Below, piece by piece: positions 17,118 through 25,954 of a stretch of DNA of 52,438 bases. The position numbers and the translations under genes are program-made. The notes beneath the pieces are model-generated. The model was not told the DNA's origin. It worked only from the letters and a program-made list of their open reading frames with translations, and searched no databases. The first letter of the stretch is position 1; each line of letters opens with the position of its first letter. Source of the stretch: JABCPE02 sp963506915 (GTDB lineage Bacteria; Bacteroidota; Bacteroidia; Flavobacteriales; Weeksellaceae); the NCBI GenBank assembly GCA_963506915.1, contig CAUORE010000012.1, positions 1-52,438 of the forward strand. Direction: 5' to 3'.

Positions 17118-17756
17118 CCCCAAATTCCATTCTTTATAAAACTGCTCCAAAAATACCAGCATAAAACTATGCCTTTCCTCTGCTAATTCCCTGCCTTTAT
17201 CAGTATTCATAAGGTTTTTCAGCAGGAGCAGTTTTTCATAAAAATGATTGATTGTTGTGCCGTTAGATTTTTTATATTCTTCCTTAGTCTGATGGATATT
17301 CGGCTGAATATCAGGATTGTAAATTGGATTATTTTTGTACCCTCCAAAATTAAAAGTCCGCGCTATGCCGATAGCCCCCATCGCATCCAGTCTATCCGCA
17401 TCCTGCACGATTTCAAGCTCTTTGGTCTTTTCTATCGTTTCGCCTTTATTTTTAAAGGAAATATGCCTGATAACAAACAAAATCTGCTCTATCATCTGAG
17501 CCTCCATCCCTATTTCATTAAGGAATTTCTCCGAAATCTCAAGCGCCAAGGTTTCATTTCCGTTATGAAATTTTGGGTCGGCAATATCGTGTAATAAAGC
17601 CGAAATTTCCACAATTTCTTGATTGCAGTTTTCTGTTTTGGCAATGAGCTTTGCAAGTCGCCAAACCCGCTCGGTATGGAACCAATCATGCCCTGCCTCT
17701 GCTCCTTCCAAGGTTTTCTTTACAAAATCTATGGTCAGAGATATATTTTGGTTCAT
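17106..17756 (-). CDS. HD-domain phosphohydrolase (YpgQ-like)
   Basis: A 216-residue single-domain HD protein. Metal ligands are visible as His in GHDWFHTERVWRLA (residue 23/27 region), the HD pair in ALLHDIADPKF near 54, and the later Asp in VQDADRLDAMGAIGIART near 119. These match the YpgQ group of nucleotide pyrophosphatases/phosphohydrolases rather than cyclic-nucleotide signalling enzymes. It starts one base before the end of the AddB-like gene upstream, so the two are probably co-transcribed. Confidence 0.85.
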   Translation of the reverse strand: MNQNISLTIDFVKKTLEGAEAGHDWFHTERVWRLAKLIAKTENCNQEIVEISALLHDIADPKFHNGNETLALEISEKFLNEIGMEAQMIEQILFVIRHISFKNKGETIEKTKELEIVQDADRLDAMGAIGIARTFNFGGYKNNPIYNPDIQPNIHQTKEEYKKSNGTTINHFYEKLLLLKNLMNTDKGRELAEERHSFMLVFLEQFYKEWNLGLDV

Positions 17757-17757
17757 T

Positions 17758-20439
17758 TTAGTTTTCTTTAAACGGAATTTCAGGATTTAATATTTCTAAA
17801 ATAATGTTTTTAATGGAACTCATACAGATGCTAACATTCTCATTATCAATATTTTCATCATCATAAATTTTCAAAGTCTGAACGCCTTTTCCTATTTCCG
17901 CAAAACTCCAAATGCCGCATTGCAGCTGATTGACAGAAAACTTTTCGTTATGCAGCACCATATACGCATAAATACTCAGCTGTAAAGCCTGTTTGCTGTC
18001 CGCACTGCCCATGAAATCTTCCAGTTTTTCCTCCTTTGGTTTCATGGAAAGATTTTTAGCTTTTGCAGTTTTAAAATCTATCACTCGCACCACTCCATTT
18101 AGGCGGTCTATACGGTCTATATAACCAATGAAATTAATTTTTTCACCATTTTCACCCATCAAAAATTCAGCATTAATACGATTTTCTAAACTTATGATTT
18201 CTAAAGAGTTACCAGCTTTAATTAAACCTAAATCATAATCTAAAATATGCTCTACCACCTTCGCAGCCATAGATTTATGAATGTAGTTCATTCCTCGTTC
18301 ATAGAGCTCTGGCTGGTGTTTAAGTTTAACAATTGCAGAATTAATCGCCCTATCTATTTTTGGTTTTAAATCTTCTATATCACTTGCTTTCAGAATTTTA
18401 CCTTTTTTACCTTCATACAACTTATCCAAAGCATAATGCACCAAATTACCATAGTTTCGCTGCGAAAGTTCTTCCTCTATTTCCTCTGTTTCCTTTGCTT
18501 TTAAGATGTTATTCAAGTAAAAATCAATCGGATTATAGAGATAAGAAATCAAATGCGATGCTGAAATTCTGCTCTTCCATTCATTTAGTTTCTCTAAAAC
18601 TTTTTCTGTTTTTTCTATGATTATCGGCTCCTGCAAAATCGGTTCAGAGGTATTTTCTATCACGATATGCTCTATTTTATGAGGACTTTCCATTTCCATT
18701 TGGGTGATAAATCTACTTTTCTCACCCGTATTCACTCCAGAACCTAAAGCATTGTATAACAGATAGATATTTTTAGAATTTTGCAACAAACGGTAGAAAT
18801 GATAGGCATAAATACTGTCATTTTCCAAAAAAGTATTCAGCCCAAAATTCCTTCTCACATCGAACGGAAGATAGGTGTTTTGCGTATTCCCCAGCGGCAG
18901 TTTTCCTTCATTTACAGAAAGCAGAATAATATTTTCAAAATCCAAAAGACGAGTTTCTAAAAGCCCCATAAACTGCAGTCCCTCAAGTGGTTCGCCCTGA
19001 AAATCCAAGTTTTCTGAATTGACAAGCTGATTCATCAAAACCTCCAACGCATCTATCGAAATCTCAAAATCATAATCTCTCATATGATTTTTTAGAATCT
19101 TAAATGTCGTTTCAAAAAGAGAAACATTTTCATATAAAATATCATCTATTTCTCTGAATTTGAGCTGATAACAAAAATTAGACAAATCTTCCAGCAGTTC
19201 AGCGGCTGTTCTCTTCTCAAAAAGCTGAAAATAAGAAAGCTCGCCCAAATGCTCCTGCATCATTTTTTTCGAAATATAAACGATATTTTCGTCTTCTATT
19301 TTAGCCGTGAATTGGTCTATTATTTTCCTATCTTCTTCATTATCTGGAAACTCCTCCAAAACCGAAAAAACATCCAAATAATAGTAGGATTTATCATTTT
19401 TTTCAAGCTGTTTTTGTAGGTAAAAAAGCTTCTTAACCGCCCCGCTGAAACCAAGATTTTTGATAGGAAATCCCATCGTGATATTCAGATTATCCACAAA
19501 ACTCACCGCATCCAGACTCGGCAGAAGCAGATTTTCATCTAATAAAACGACCGCCGTTTTAGAATAATTTTCTTTTGGAATTTCTTGTAAAATTTCAGGT
19601 AAAATTTTGGTTTGGGCTACATTTCCTGCGACCTCATAGACCTTGATGTTTTTCTCTTCACAAAAACTATTTTCTATCCACTGGAATTTTCGGTTTTCAT
19701 TAAATTCCTTCCAGTACATATGCTTTCTCAGAAACTTTCCAGCCTCCTGTTTTAGGTCTTTTATGTAATATTCATCCGCTTGGAAAAAGCATTCAGCTTT
19801 CCCTTTTTGGAGCAGTTCCCGAATCAGTTTTTCCTCCAAAGGTGTAAGCGCATTGAAACCACAAAAAACAAATTTTGTTTCCGTTTCCTCCGCAAAATCG
19901 CTTATTTTCTCTCTCACCATTTCGTGAATCATCCCATCAGTCGCCCAGCCTTTTTCTTGGAGATTTTCCTTTAATTTAGGTAAAAAAACATTTATCTTTT
20001 TCCAAAAATTAAGGTTTCGTTTTCTTGCATTATCTCCATCTCCCAGTGTTTCGCCCCAGTTTTTAATTCGCTCATCATCAAGCATATATTCCAAAACTGC
20101 TTTGTCCTCTTCGCTGAATTTGAGCATGTCATCCCAGTCTTTCAGCAAAGTAGGAAACCATTTTAGGAAGTTTTCCAAAGTTTCTTCGGGATAAATTTTC
20201 TTATAAACATCATACCCAAAAAGCCACAGAGATATTCCCTGAATGTGCTGTTTTCCAGATATTTTCTTAATCAATTCATCCACAGTAAAAAACTCAGGCA
20301 AAAAACCTTCATATTTCTGCTCTTTTAGGATTTGTTTCAAAAAAACTACGGGTCTTTTCCCTGGTAAAACGATTACAGTCTGGGATAAATCCGAAGTTTC
20401 TGATAATAATTCCGAAATAATTTTTGAGAGAAATTTCAT
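17758..20439 (-). CDS. AddB-like PD-(D/E)XK exonuclease
   Basis: Predicted partner of an AddA-type helicase-nuclease in double-strand break resection. The 893-residue protein has a degenerate, inactivated helicase-like N-terminal part and a C-terminal RecB-type nuclease domain. The nuclease motif is clear in FIGYIDRIDRLNGVVRVIDFKT (about residues 760-780), preceded by the GNLVHYALDKLYEG helix near 650. I used the ATG at 20439 because the TTG six bases further upstream adds only two residues. No iron-sulfur cysteine cluster is evident, unlike Bacillus AddB. No addA is present in this window. Confidence 0.8.
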   Translation of the reverse strand: MKFLSKIISELLSETSDLSQTVIVLPGKRPVVFLKQILKEQKYEGFLPEFFTVDELIKKISGKQHIQGISLWLFGYDVYKKIYPEETLENFLKWFPTLLKDWDDMLKFSEEDKAVLEYMLDDERIKNWGETLGDGDNARKRNLNFWKKINVFLPKLKENLQEKGWATDGMIHEMVREKISDFAEETETKFVFCGFNALTPLEEKLIRELLQKGKAECFFQADEYYIKDLKQEAGKFLRKHMYWKEFNENRKFQWIENSFCEEKNIKVYEVAGNVAQTKILPEILQEIPKENYSKTAVVLLDENLLLPSLDAVSFVDNLNITMGFPIKNLGFSGAVKKLFYLQKQLEKNDKSYYYLDVFSVLEEFPDNEEDRKIIDQFTAKIEDENIVYISKKMMQEHLGELSYFQLFEKRTAAELLEDLSNFCYQLKFREIDDILYENVSLFETTFKILKNHMRDYDFEISIDALEVLMNQLVNSENLDFQGEPLEGLQFMGLLETRLLDFENIILLSVNEGKLPLGNTQNTYLPFDVRRNFGLNTFLENDSIYAYHFYRLLQNSKNIYLLYNALGSGVNTGEKSRFITQMEMESPHKIEHIVIENTSEPILQEPIIIEKTEKVLEKLNEWKSRISASHLISYLYNPIDFYLNNILKAKETEEIEEELSQRNYGNLVHYALDKLYEGKKGKILKASDIEDLKPKIDRAINSAIVKLKHQPELYERGMNYIHKSMAAKVVEHILDYDLGLIKAGNSLEIISLENRINAEFLMGENGEKINFIGYIDRIDRLNGVVRVIDFKTAKAKNLSMKPKEEKLEDFMGSADSKQALQLSIYAYMVLHNEKFSVNQLQCGIWSFAEIGKGVQTLKIYDDENIDNENVSICMSSIKNIILEILNPEIPFKEN

Positions 20440-20498
20440 ATTCAATTATTTATATAAAAGCAATAATTAAAAGCTATAACAAATTAACAATCAATTAT

Positions 20499-21134
20499 CT
20501 ACGAATTAAAATTTCCTTTTGATAAATACACCACTTTTTTGGTATCGAAAAATTCTTCTTCAAAATAATTTTTCAGCTGAAAAATCTCACAGCGAAGCCC
20601 TGCCAGCTCCTCCGCCAAATCTCCTCCTTTGAGGTAAAGTACGCCATTGTGTTTTTCATTGAACTGTTCCTTTTCAAATTTTCCTTTCAGCCATCGCAAA
20701 AACTCAGGCATCTGGGTAACAGCCCTGCTCACTACAAAATGAAACTTTTCTTTCAGTTTTTCAGCTCTTCCATGCACTGCAGTCACATTTTTCAGCCCAA
20801 GTCCCTCCGAAACAGCTTCCACCACTTTTATTTTCTTGCCGATGGAATCTATCAGTGTAAAACTCACCTCTGGAAAAAGAATAGCCAGCGGAATCCCAGG
20901 AAATCCGCCTCCTGTGCCGACATCCAGCACCTTTGTGCCATCAGCAAAAGGCATTACTTTGGCAATTCCGAGTGAATGCAGAATGTGCTTTTCATAAAGC
21001 CCATCCATATCTTTTCGGGAAATGACATTTATTTTCTCGTTCCATTCGGTGTATAGCTGTTCCAGTTTTTCAAACTGCTGTTTTTGTTCATCAGTGATTT
21101 CTGGAAAATATTTTAAAATAAGTGATACAGACAT
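20499..21134 (-). CDS. rsmG: 16S rRNA (guanine-527-N7)-methyltransferase RsmG
   Basis: Methylates N7 of G527 in the 530 loop of 16S rRNA using S-adenosylmethionine. The 211-residue protein has the class I methyltransferase fold with the SAM-binding motif VLDVGTGGGFPGIPLAI near residues 69-85, the ILHSLGIAKVM segment before it, and FHFVVSRAVTQMPEFLRW near 130-147, all typical of RsmG/GidB. A -7 promoter box is seen at 21154-21161. The AddB-like gene follows 59 bases downstream. Confidence 0.95.
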   Translation of the reverse strand: MSVSLILKYFPEITDEQKQQFEKLEQLYTEWNEKINVISRKDMDGLYEKHILHSLGIAKVMPFADGTKVLDVGTGGGFPGIPLAILFPEVSFTLIDSIGKKIKVVEAVSEGLGLKNVTAVHGRAEKLKEKFHFVVSRAVTQMPEFLRWLKGKFEKEQFNEKHNGVLYLKGGDLAEELAGLRCEIFQLKNYFEEEFFDTKKVVYLSKGNFNS

Positions 21135-21153
21135 TTTTTAGAATTGATTTTTA

Positions 21154-21161
21154 CAAAAATA
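21154..21161 (-). promoter_or_regulatory. -7 promoter box for rsmG
   Basis: TATTTTTG on the minus strand, an exact match to TAnnTTTG, 19 bases before the rsmG ATG. No clear -33 TTG is seen at the usual spacing. Confidence 0.5.
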
Positions 21162-21168
21162 CATAAAA

Positions 21169-21199
21169 AACTTCGACAAAGCGATGCCTTGCCGAAGTT
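21169..21199 (-). terminator. Terminator after the aminotransferase gene
   Basis: AACTTCG and CGAAGTT arms with further pairing inside (GCAAGGC/GCTTTGT region); on the minus strand the hairpin is followed by T residues. Confidence 0.75.
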
Positions 21200-21218
21200 A
21201 ATTTTATTTAGATAAAAT

Positions 21219-22406
21219 TTATTTATTCAATAATTCTTTTATTCTTCTCATTGCCTCTATCAGCTGCTCTTCTGAAGCTGCGTAAGAGAAACGGATACAG
21301 TTTTTGTCTCCGAAAGAAACACCGCCCACTGTCGCCACATGTGCTTTTTCTAAAAGATACATCGCAAAATCATCAGAATCATTGATTTTCACACCGTCCA
21401 AAGTCTGACCTATGTAGTGAGAAATATCTGGGAACATATAAAAAGCTCCTTTTGGTTTGTTGATTTTGAAACCTTTTATTTCTTTTAAAAGATTGAAAAC
21501 CAGTTCTCTTCTCTTTTCAAAGCTATCAATCATGTATTTGTATTCAGAAGGATCGGTTTCTAATGCCGTGATAGAAGCTCTCTGCGCAATGGTATTCGCA
21601 CCAGAAGTCATCTGTCCCTGCACCTTGTCACAAGCGGCAGCAAGCCAAGTAGGACACGCAGAGTAACCTATTCTCCATCCTGTCATCGCGAAAGCCTTTG
21701 ACATTCCGTTGATTACAGCTGTCTGCTCATACACTTGCGGAAACTCGGCGATAGATGTATGTTTTCCACCATAATTGATAAATTCATAGATTTCATCAGA
21801 AATAATGGTGATTTGCGGATATTTTGCGATAACATTTGCGATAGCTTCCAACTCTTCTCTTTCGTAGAAACTTCCAGAAGGGTTACATGGAGAGCTGAAT
21901 AGCAATGCCTTAGTTTTAGGAGTAATCGCTGCTTCCAGCTGAGCTGCTGTCATCTTGAAATCTGTATCTATCGTCGTATTGACAAAAACAGAAACACCAC
22001 CCATCATTTTTACCATTTCATCATAGCTCACCCAATATGGCGTTGGTAAGATTACTTCATCACCATCATTTACAACAGAAGCTAATACATTGAAAATAGA
22101 TTGTTTCGCTCCGTTAGAAACGCAGATTTGGTTTGGTTTGTAGTCAAGATTATTATCTCTTTTTAGTTTTTTACAAACCGCCTCACGAAGTTCTAAAAAC
22201 CCTGTAACAGGCGAATAGTGGCTGTAATTTTGGTGAATAGCATCTATCGCTGCCTGCTTGATATTATCTGGAACATCAAAATCAGGTTCTCCCAGTGTAA
22301 GGCTTATCACATCTATTCCCTGACTTTTCATTTCTCTGGCTTTATTAGTCATCACGAAAGTCTTGGAATAGCTCAGTCTATTGAGTCTATCAGAAAGTTT
22401 TTCCAT
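21219..22406 (-). CDS. PLP-dependent aminotransferase, aspartate aminotransferase type
   Basis: A class I aminotransferase (fold type I), 395 residues. It probably exchanges the amino group between aspartate (or a similar amino acid) and 2-oxoglutarate. The cofactor lysine lies in NGMSKAFAMTGWRIGYSACP near residue 236. The phosphate- and ring-binding segments SNGAKQSIFNVLASV near 95 and LFSSPCNPSG with ISDEIYEFINYGG near 170-210 are all present. Substrate specificity cannot be decided from motifs alone. A -7 box (TAACTTTG) precedes it and a terminator follows, so it is probably monocistronic. Confidence 0.92.
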   Translation of the reverse strand: MEKLSDRLNRLSYSKTFVMTNKAREMKSQGIDVISLTLGEPDFDVPDNIKQAAIDAIHQNYSHYSPVTGFLELREAVCKKLKRDNNLDYKPNQICVSNGAKQSIFNVLASVVNDGDEVILPTPYWVSYDEMVKMMGGVSVFVNTTIDTDFKMTAAQLEAAITPKTKALLFSSPCNPSGSFYEREELEAIANVIAKYPQITIISDEIYEFINYGGKHTSIAEFPQVYEQTAVINGMSKAFAMTGWRIGYSACPTWLAAACDKVQGQMTSGANTIAQRASITALETDPSEYKYMIDSFEKRRELVFNLLKEIKGFKINKPKGAFYMFPDISHYIGQTLDGVKINDSDDFAMYLLEKAHVATVGGVSFGDKNCIRFSYAASEEQLIEAMRRIKELLNK

Positions 22407-22434
22407 TTTTATTTATTTTTTTTACAAATTTCTA

Positions 22435-22442
22435 CAAAGTTA
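22435..22442 (-). promoter_or_regulatory. -7 promoter box for the aminotransferase gene
   Basis: TAACTTTG on the minus strand matches the Bacteroidota -7 consensus and lies 28 bases before the start codon. Confidence 0.55.
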
Positions 22443-22465
22443 ATCAAATTAAATTATTTCTACTT

Positions 22466-22831
22466 TTATTTTGTATCGTTTTTATTTTCAAAGAATATTT
22501 TTAGGTTTTCTAAATTTTTCTTCTCGCTTCCTACAAAAATTTCTTTTTCGGTAAGAAAAACAGGTCGTTTCAGAAAACTATAATGGTCTAAAATCAAGTC
22601 CCTAAAATCCTCTTCTTTCAGCGTTTTCACATCTATTTCTCTTGCCTTTATCTGTGTAGATTTTTTACTAAAAAGCGCTTCATAACTTCCTGTGATTTTG
22701 TACATTTCCTGAAGTTCTTTGCTGGTTACATTCTTGGATTTCAGCTCTCTGATTTCCCAGTCTGTAAGGTCATATTCAGACATTATTCTCTTGCAGGTGC
22801 TGCATGTTTTTAGATAAAATACTTTTTTCAT
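22466..22831 (-). CDS. ArsC/Spx-family thioredoxin-fold protein
   Basis: A 121-residue protein of the arsenate reductase (ArsC)/Spx/MgsR family. The N-terminal FYLKTCSTCKRIMSEYDL contains a CxxC pair (Cys10, Cys13), as in Spx-like proteins, and the C-terminal part (LILDHYSFLKRPVFLTEKEIFVG) is the family's conserved KRPV region. True arsenate reductases need one N-terminal cysteine and an arginine set; with no ars genes nearby, a redox or regulatory role is as likely as arsenate reduction. Confidence 0.85.
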   Translation of the reverse strand: MKKVFYLKTCSTCKRIMSEYDLTDWEIRELKSKNVTSKELQEMYKITGSYEALFSKKSTQIKAREIDVKTLKEEDFRDLILDHYSFLKRPVFLTEKEIFVGSEKKNLENLKIFFENKNDTK

Positions 22832-22861
22832 TATTAAATAATTCTTTTTACGAATTTATAT

Positions 22862-23686
22862 TTACAAGAGCTTAATTCTATCATCTAAAATTTCTATGAT
22901 TTTATCCTTATAAAGCCCTCCAATAGCCTTTTTAAAGTTTTTCTTGCTCATTTGCAGTTCAGCCTTTATTTCCTCTGGCGAAGACTCATCAGAAAGATAC
23001 AAAAGCCCATAGCCCTGCTCCAGCTTTTCTAATATTTTCCGTTTAAATTCATCCATATTCTGGTATCCTTCTGGCTGTAGAGAAACATCTATTTTCCCAT
23101 CTTCACGAAGGTTTTTAATGTATCCTACTTCCTCCGAAAATGGATAAAGTTTTTTGTAAATATCCGAAAAATAAACCAATCCTATATATTTTTGATTGAT
23201 GATGACATTCCAGCCGAGTTCAGATTCATTGGCTATGATTAAAGAAACTTTATCCCCTTTTTTAAATGGCAGTTCCTGATATTGTGGATTTCTTTTAAAT
23301 TTAGTTGTCCCTGTCAAAAGTCCTGTTTCTTCATCGATATAGACATAAACTAAATATTTTTTCCCTTCTATTATCTTGATTTTCTGCTGTTTATAAGGGA
23401 TAAATAAATCCTTAATAATCCCCCAATCCATAAAAGCCCCGCTCGGAAGGGTGTGGGTGCAGGTCATAACCGCAAACTCCCCAACTTGGCAAAACGGCGT
23501 TTCTATGGTTGCTTGTAGTTGGTTATTATCCTGATAAACAAACACTTCCACTTCATCTCCTATATTCCAGCTTTCATCAGAAAAAATCTTCGGAAGAAAA
23601 CATTTTTCCTTATTTTTATCTTCTAAATAAACGCCCTGATGATTTCGTTCTGAGACAGTTAGTGTCTGTATTTTTCCTAATTCCAT
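22862..23686 (-). CDS. CvfB-like S1 RNA-binding protein
   Basis: A 274-residue protein with three consecutive S1-like OB domains and a C-terminal winged helix, the layout of CvfB/YitL. The first domain begins GKIQTLTVSERNHQGVYLED; the second carries AFMDWGIIKDLFIPYKQQ near 85-105; the third has the WNVIINQKYIGLVYFSDIYKKL segment near 160. The C-terminal LSDESSPEEIKAELQMSKKNFKKAIGGLYK is the winged helix. Family members bind RNA and affect virulence-gene expression in Staphylococcus; the role here is not known. It lies 30 bases before the ArsC-like gene on the same strand. Confidence 0.88.
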   Translation of the reverse strand: MELGKIQTLTVSERNHQGVYLEDKNKEKCFLPKIFSDESWNIGDEVEVFVYQDNNQLQATIETPFCQVGEFAVMTCTHTLPSGAFMDWGIIKDLFIPYKQQKIKIIEGKKYLVYVYIDEETGLLTGTTKFKRNPQYQELPFKKGDKVSLIIANESELGWNVIINQKYIGLVYFSDIYKKLYPFSEEVGYIKNLREDGKIDVSLQPEGYQNMDEFKRKILEKLEQGYGLLYLSDESSPEEIKAELQMSKKNFKKAIGGLYKDKIIEILDDRIKLL

Positions 23687-23723
23687 TAGTTTTATTATTT
23701 TATTTACCCTATTTGGGATTTTT

Positions 23724-24677
23724 TTAATGATTTGATACTTTTAATTCCACCAAAACAGGAAAATGGTCACTATACCCTCCTAAATACCGCGTTCCTGCAT
23801 AGGTACGGAATGGTTTTCCCTGATATTTTCCATCTCTGGTTCTGAGGTCATTATGTGCAAAAACTTCCGCTTTCTCAAACCTTAATAAAGAATTTTGTCC
23901 ATAGAAATAGCTAGAAAGTATAATTTGGTCAAATAAAAGTCCTTGTTTTGAGTAAAAAGTAGAAAATTTACGCTCATGATACAACTTCGAAAAAGGATTT
24001 TCCAAAATCTTTTCCGAGCCGTCATTATAGAGTAAAAAGTTCATATTTTCTGCATAGGGATTTTCATTAAAATCTCCCAAAAGTATCACGGCTTCCCTAT
24101 TATCTTTGAGAAGAGCCAATGTTTTTTCTTTCACTTCGTTTAGGATATAGTCCCTTTTGGGCTGATTGATGCCATCATCTCTTTTTGATGGCAGATGAAG
24201 AACGAAAATATTGAGAATATCCCCTCTGTATCGGACTTTGCAATGAAGAATATCTCTGGTCGTATCCATACCATCTACGCCATCTTCTTCAAATTCAAAA
24301 ATAAAACTTATCGTATCAGAATCTATAATTTCTATCTTAGTTTTGTCATAAAGAAGCGCTGTATCTACGCCTCTTTCGTCCAAAGAATCATAATGCACAT
24401 ACGCATATCTGCCATCAAAAACAGGCTGCTGAATCAGGTCTTCCAATACTGAATTATCAGCAATTTCCGCTAGCCCAATGATAAATGGAAGCTCGCCTTT
24501 TTCATGTTTCATAAGCCCAAAGACATGAGAAAGCCTCTGCAACTTGTGTTTATACCGCCATTCATTCCATTTTTTAAGACCAGAGAATTTTTTACTCTCC
24601 CCTTTTACAAATTTCTCATCGGGCGGAAAAAGATTTTCCACATTATAAAAAACCGCCAGTTCTTTATGACTCTTCAT
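23724..24677 (-). CDS. Endonuclease/exonuclease/phosphatase family protein
   Basis: A 317-residue EEP-fold metal-dependent phosphodiesterase. Family motifs in order: VFYNVENLFPP near residue 10, GLAEIADNSVL near 68, VLHLPSKRDDGIN near 160 (catalytic His), ILLGDFNENPYAENM near 198 (catalytic Asp/Asn) and GGYSDHFPVLVEL at the C-terminus (catalytic Asp-His). No signal peptide is seen. The substrate (DNA, lipid or other) cannot be inferred. It lies between trmD and the CvfB-like gene, all on the minus strand. Confidence 0.88.
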   Translation of the reverse strand: MKSHKELAVFYNVENLFPPDEKFVKGESKKFSGLKKWNEWRYKHKLQRLSHVFGLMKHEKGELPFIIGLAEIADNSVLEDLIQQPVFDGRYAYVHYDSLDERGVDTALLYDKTKIEIIDSDTISFIFEFEEDGVDGMDTTRDILHCKVRYRGDILNIFVLHLPSKRDDGINQPKRDYILNEVKEKTLALLKDNREAVILLGDFNENPYAENMNFLLYNDGSEKILENPFSKLYHERKFSTFYSKQGLLFDQIILSSYFYGQNSLLRFEKAEVFAHNDLRTRDGKYQGKPFRTYAGTRYLGGYSDHFPVLVELKVSNH

Positions 24678-24743
24678 CGTTATCCTAAAATATACCGCAA
24701 GGTATCATTTTTTTAGCAAAAATCCTTTGAAAATTTAAATTAT

Positions 24744-25418
24744 TTAATCCAATAAGTCTGGACGCTTCTGCTGGGTGATTTCTAGCGCTTTTTCGTGTCG
24801 CCACTGCTCTATCGCTGCAAAATTACCACTCAAAAGAACTTTCGGAACTTCAAGCCCTTTATAAACTTCTGGGCGTGTGTATATCGGCGGTGAAAGAAGA
24901 TTATCCTGAAAACTATCCGTAAGGGCTGACTGCTCATCATTCAGAACCCCTGGTAATAGTCTGACCACAGAATCCACAAGGACACATGCCGCCAGCTCCC
25001 CTCCTGTAAGGACAAAATCCCCAATGGATATCTCCATCGTTACATGTAAATCCCTCACTCTTTGGTCAATACCTTTATAATGCCCACAGATTAAAATCAA
25101 GTTTTCTTTCAGTGAAAGGCTGTTTGCTATTTTTTGATTGAGTGTCTTGCCATCTGGCGTCAGATAGATGATTTCATCATAGTTTCGCTCTGATTTTAAC
25201 TGAGAAATGCATTTATCCAGCGGTTCCACCATCATTACCATTCCCGCGCCGCCGCCATACTGGGTATCATCTATTTGTTTATAATTATTCGTGGAATAAT
25301 CCCTTACATTATGGAAATGTATTTCCGCCAGCCCTTTTTCTATCGCTCTTTTTAGCATCGAAACCTTGAAAGGGCTTTCCATCAGTTCTGGAACCACAGT
25401 GATGATATCTATCCTCAT
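24744..25418 (-). CDS. trmD: tRNA (guanine-37-N1)-methyltransferase TrmD
   Basis: Methylates N1 of G37 in tRNAs that read CNN codons, which prevents frameshifting. The 224-residue SPOUT protein has the knotted SAM site: LILICGHYKGIDQRV near 108-122, EISIGDFVLTGGELAACVLVDSVVRLLPGVL near 131-160. The N-terminus MRIDIITVVPELM and the YGGGAGMVMMVEPL segment are typical. A -7 box lies 17 bases upstream. The usual rimM/rplS neighbours are not adjacent here. Confidence 0.97.
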   Translation of the reverse strand: MRIDIITVVPELMESPFKVSMLKRAIEKGLAEIHFHNVRDYSTNNYKQIDDTQYGGGAGMVMMVEPLDKCISQLKSERNYDEIIYLTPDGKTLNQKIANSLSLKENLILICGHYKGIDQRVRDLHVTMEISIGDFVLTGGELAACVLVDSVVRLLPGVLNDEQSALTDSFQDNLLSPPIYTRPEVYKGLEVPKVLLSGNFAAIEQWRHEKALEITQQKRPDLLD

Positions 25419-25434
25419 AAATCAGAATTTTCCG

Positions 25435-25442
25435 CAAAAATA
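25435..25442 (-). promoter_or_regulatory. -7 promoter box for trmD
   Basis: TATTTTTG on the minus strand matches TAnnTTTG, 17 bases before the trmD start codon. Confidence 0.5.
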
Positions 25443-25459
25443 ATAATATTTTATCATTT

Positions 25460-25846
25460 TTAGGTTAAATGAATATATTCTGTAACCAGCACAATGTAAC
25501 ATTTTTTACCCAATCGGTCAGCTACTTTTTTCGCTTCCATGATTCCCTCTTTGGCTTTATCATAGCTTCTTTGCAAATAATCTGCTCTATCTTCATCATC
25601 TAATTTATCACAATACCAGTTTAGATAATGGTACTCTTTTCCCCAAATATCATGAGCATAAACAAGCTCTCCATCGGCTTCCGTGAAAATATCACCTCCA
25701 TAGATTGCGGTTTTTTCTTCGCTTAATAGTTCTACCGCCTGTAAAGCATCTTCTACCGACAAAGCCTTTTCTTCGCTCTGATAATCAGTAGATAAAGCTC
25801 TACCCTTTTGATTCAGAAAACCTAAAAACCATAATTCTTTTTTCAT
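25460..25846 (-). CDS. Small acidic protein, possible Imm40-type immunity protein
   Basis: A 128-residue acidic soluble protein. The middle segment TAIYGGDIFTEADGELVYAHD followed by YHYLNWYCDKL and a helix SYDKAKEGIMEAKKVA resembles the Imm40 group of immunity proteins from polymorphic-toxin systems, which carry a G-G-D-[VI] and NWYC-like pattern. This is by memory and not certain. I chose the ATG at 25846 rather than the one at 25930 because the minus-strand -7 box at 25869-25876 would otherwise lie inside the gene and the 28 added residues overlap the divergent promoter. No toxin gene is adjacent. Confidence 0.6.
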   Translation of the reverse strand: MKKELWFLGFLNQKGRALSTDYQSEEKALSVEDALQAVELLSEEKTAIYGGDIFTEADGELVYAHDIWGKEYHYLNWYCDKLDDEDRADYLQRSYDKAKEGIMEAKKVADRLGKKCYIVLVTEYIHLT

Positions 25847-25868
25847 TCTAAAATCTATATTCCTTCGC

Positions 25869-25876
25869 AAAATTAT
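25869..25876 (-). promoter_or_regulatory. -7 promoter box for the Imm40-like gene
   Basis: TAATTTTG on the minus strand, 22 bases before the ATG at 25846. It supports that start. Confidence 0.45.
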
Positions 25877-25912
25877 AAACAAAAAAGAAATCCCAAAAAC
25901 TAAAAGTTTATT

Positions 25913-25920
25913 ATCTTTGC
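25913..25920 (+). promoter_or_regulatory. -7 promoter box for the LolD-like gene
   Basis: TATCTTTG on the plus strand, an exact TAnnTTTG match, 34 bases before the ATG at 25955. Divergent from the promoter at 25869-25876. Confidence 0.6.
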
Positions 25921-25954
25921 CCACGGGCATAATCAGTTTATGCTAAATTCAAAC

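Noticed and set aside
17106..17756. HD-domain protein as a stand-in for the missing Cas10 HD domain
   Set aside because: It lies about 31 kb from the cas operon beside an AddB-like gene and its motifs match YpgQ-type nucleotide hydrolases, which are widespread housekeeping proteins.
22466..22831. Dedicated arsenate resistance gene
   Set aside because: No arsB, arsR or acr3 gene is nearby, and the N-terminal CxxC pair is also typical of Spx/MgsR-type relatives.
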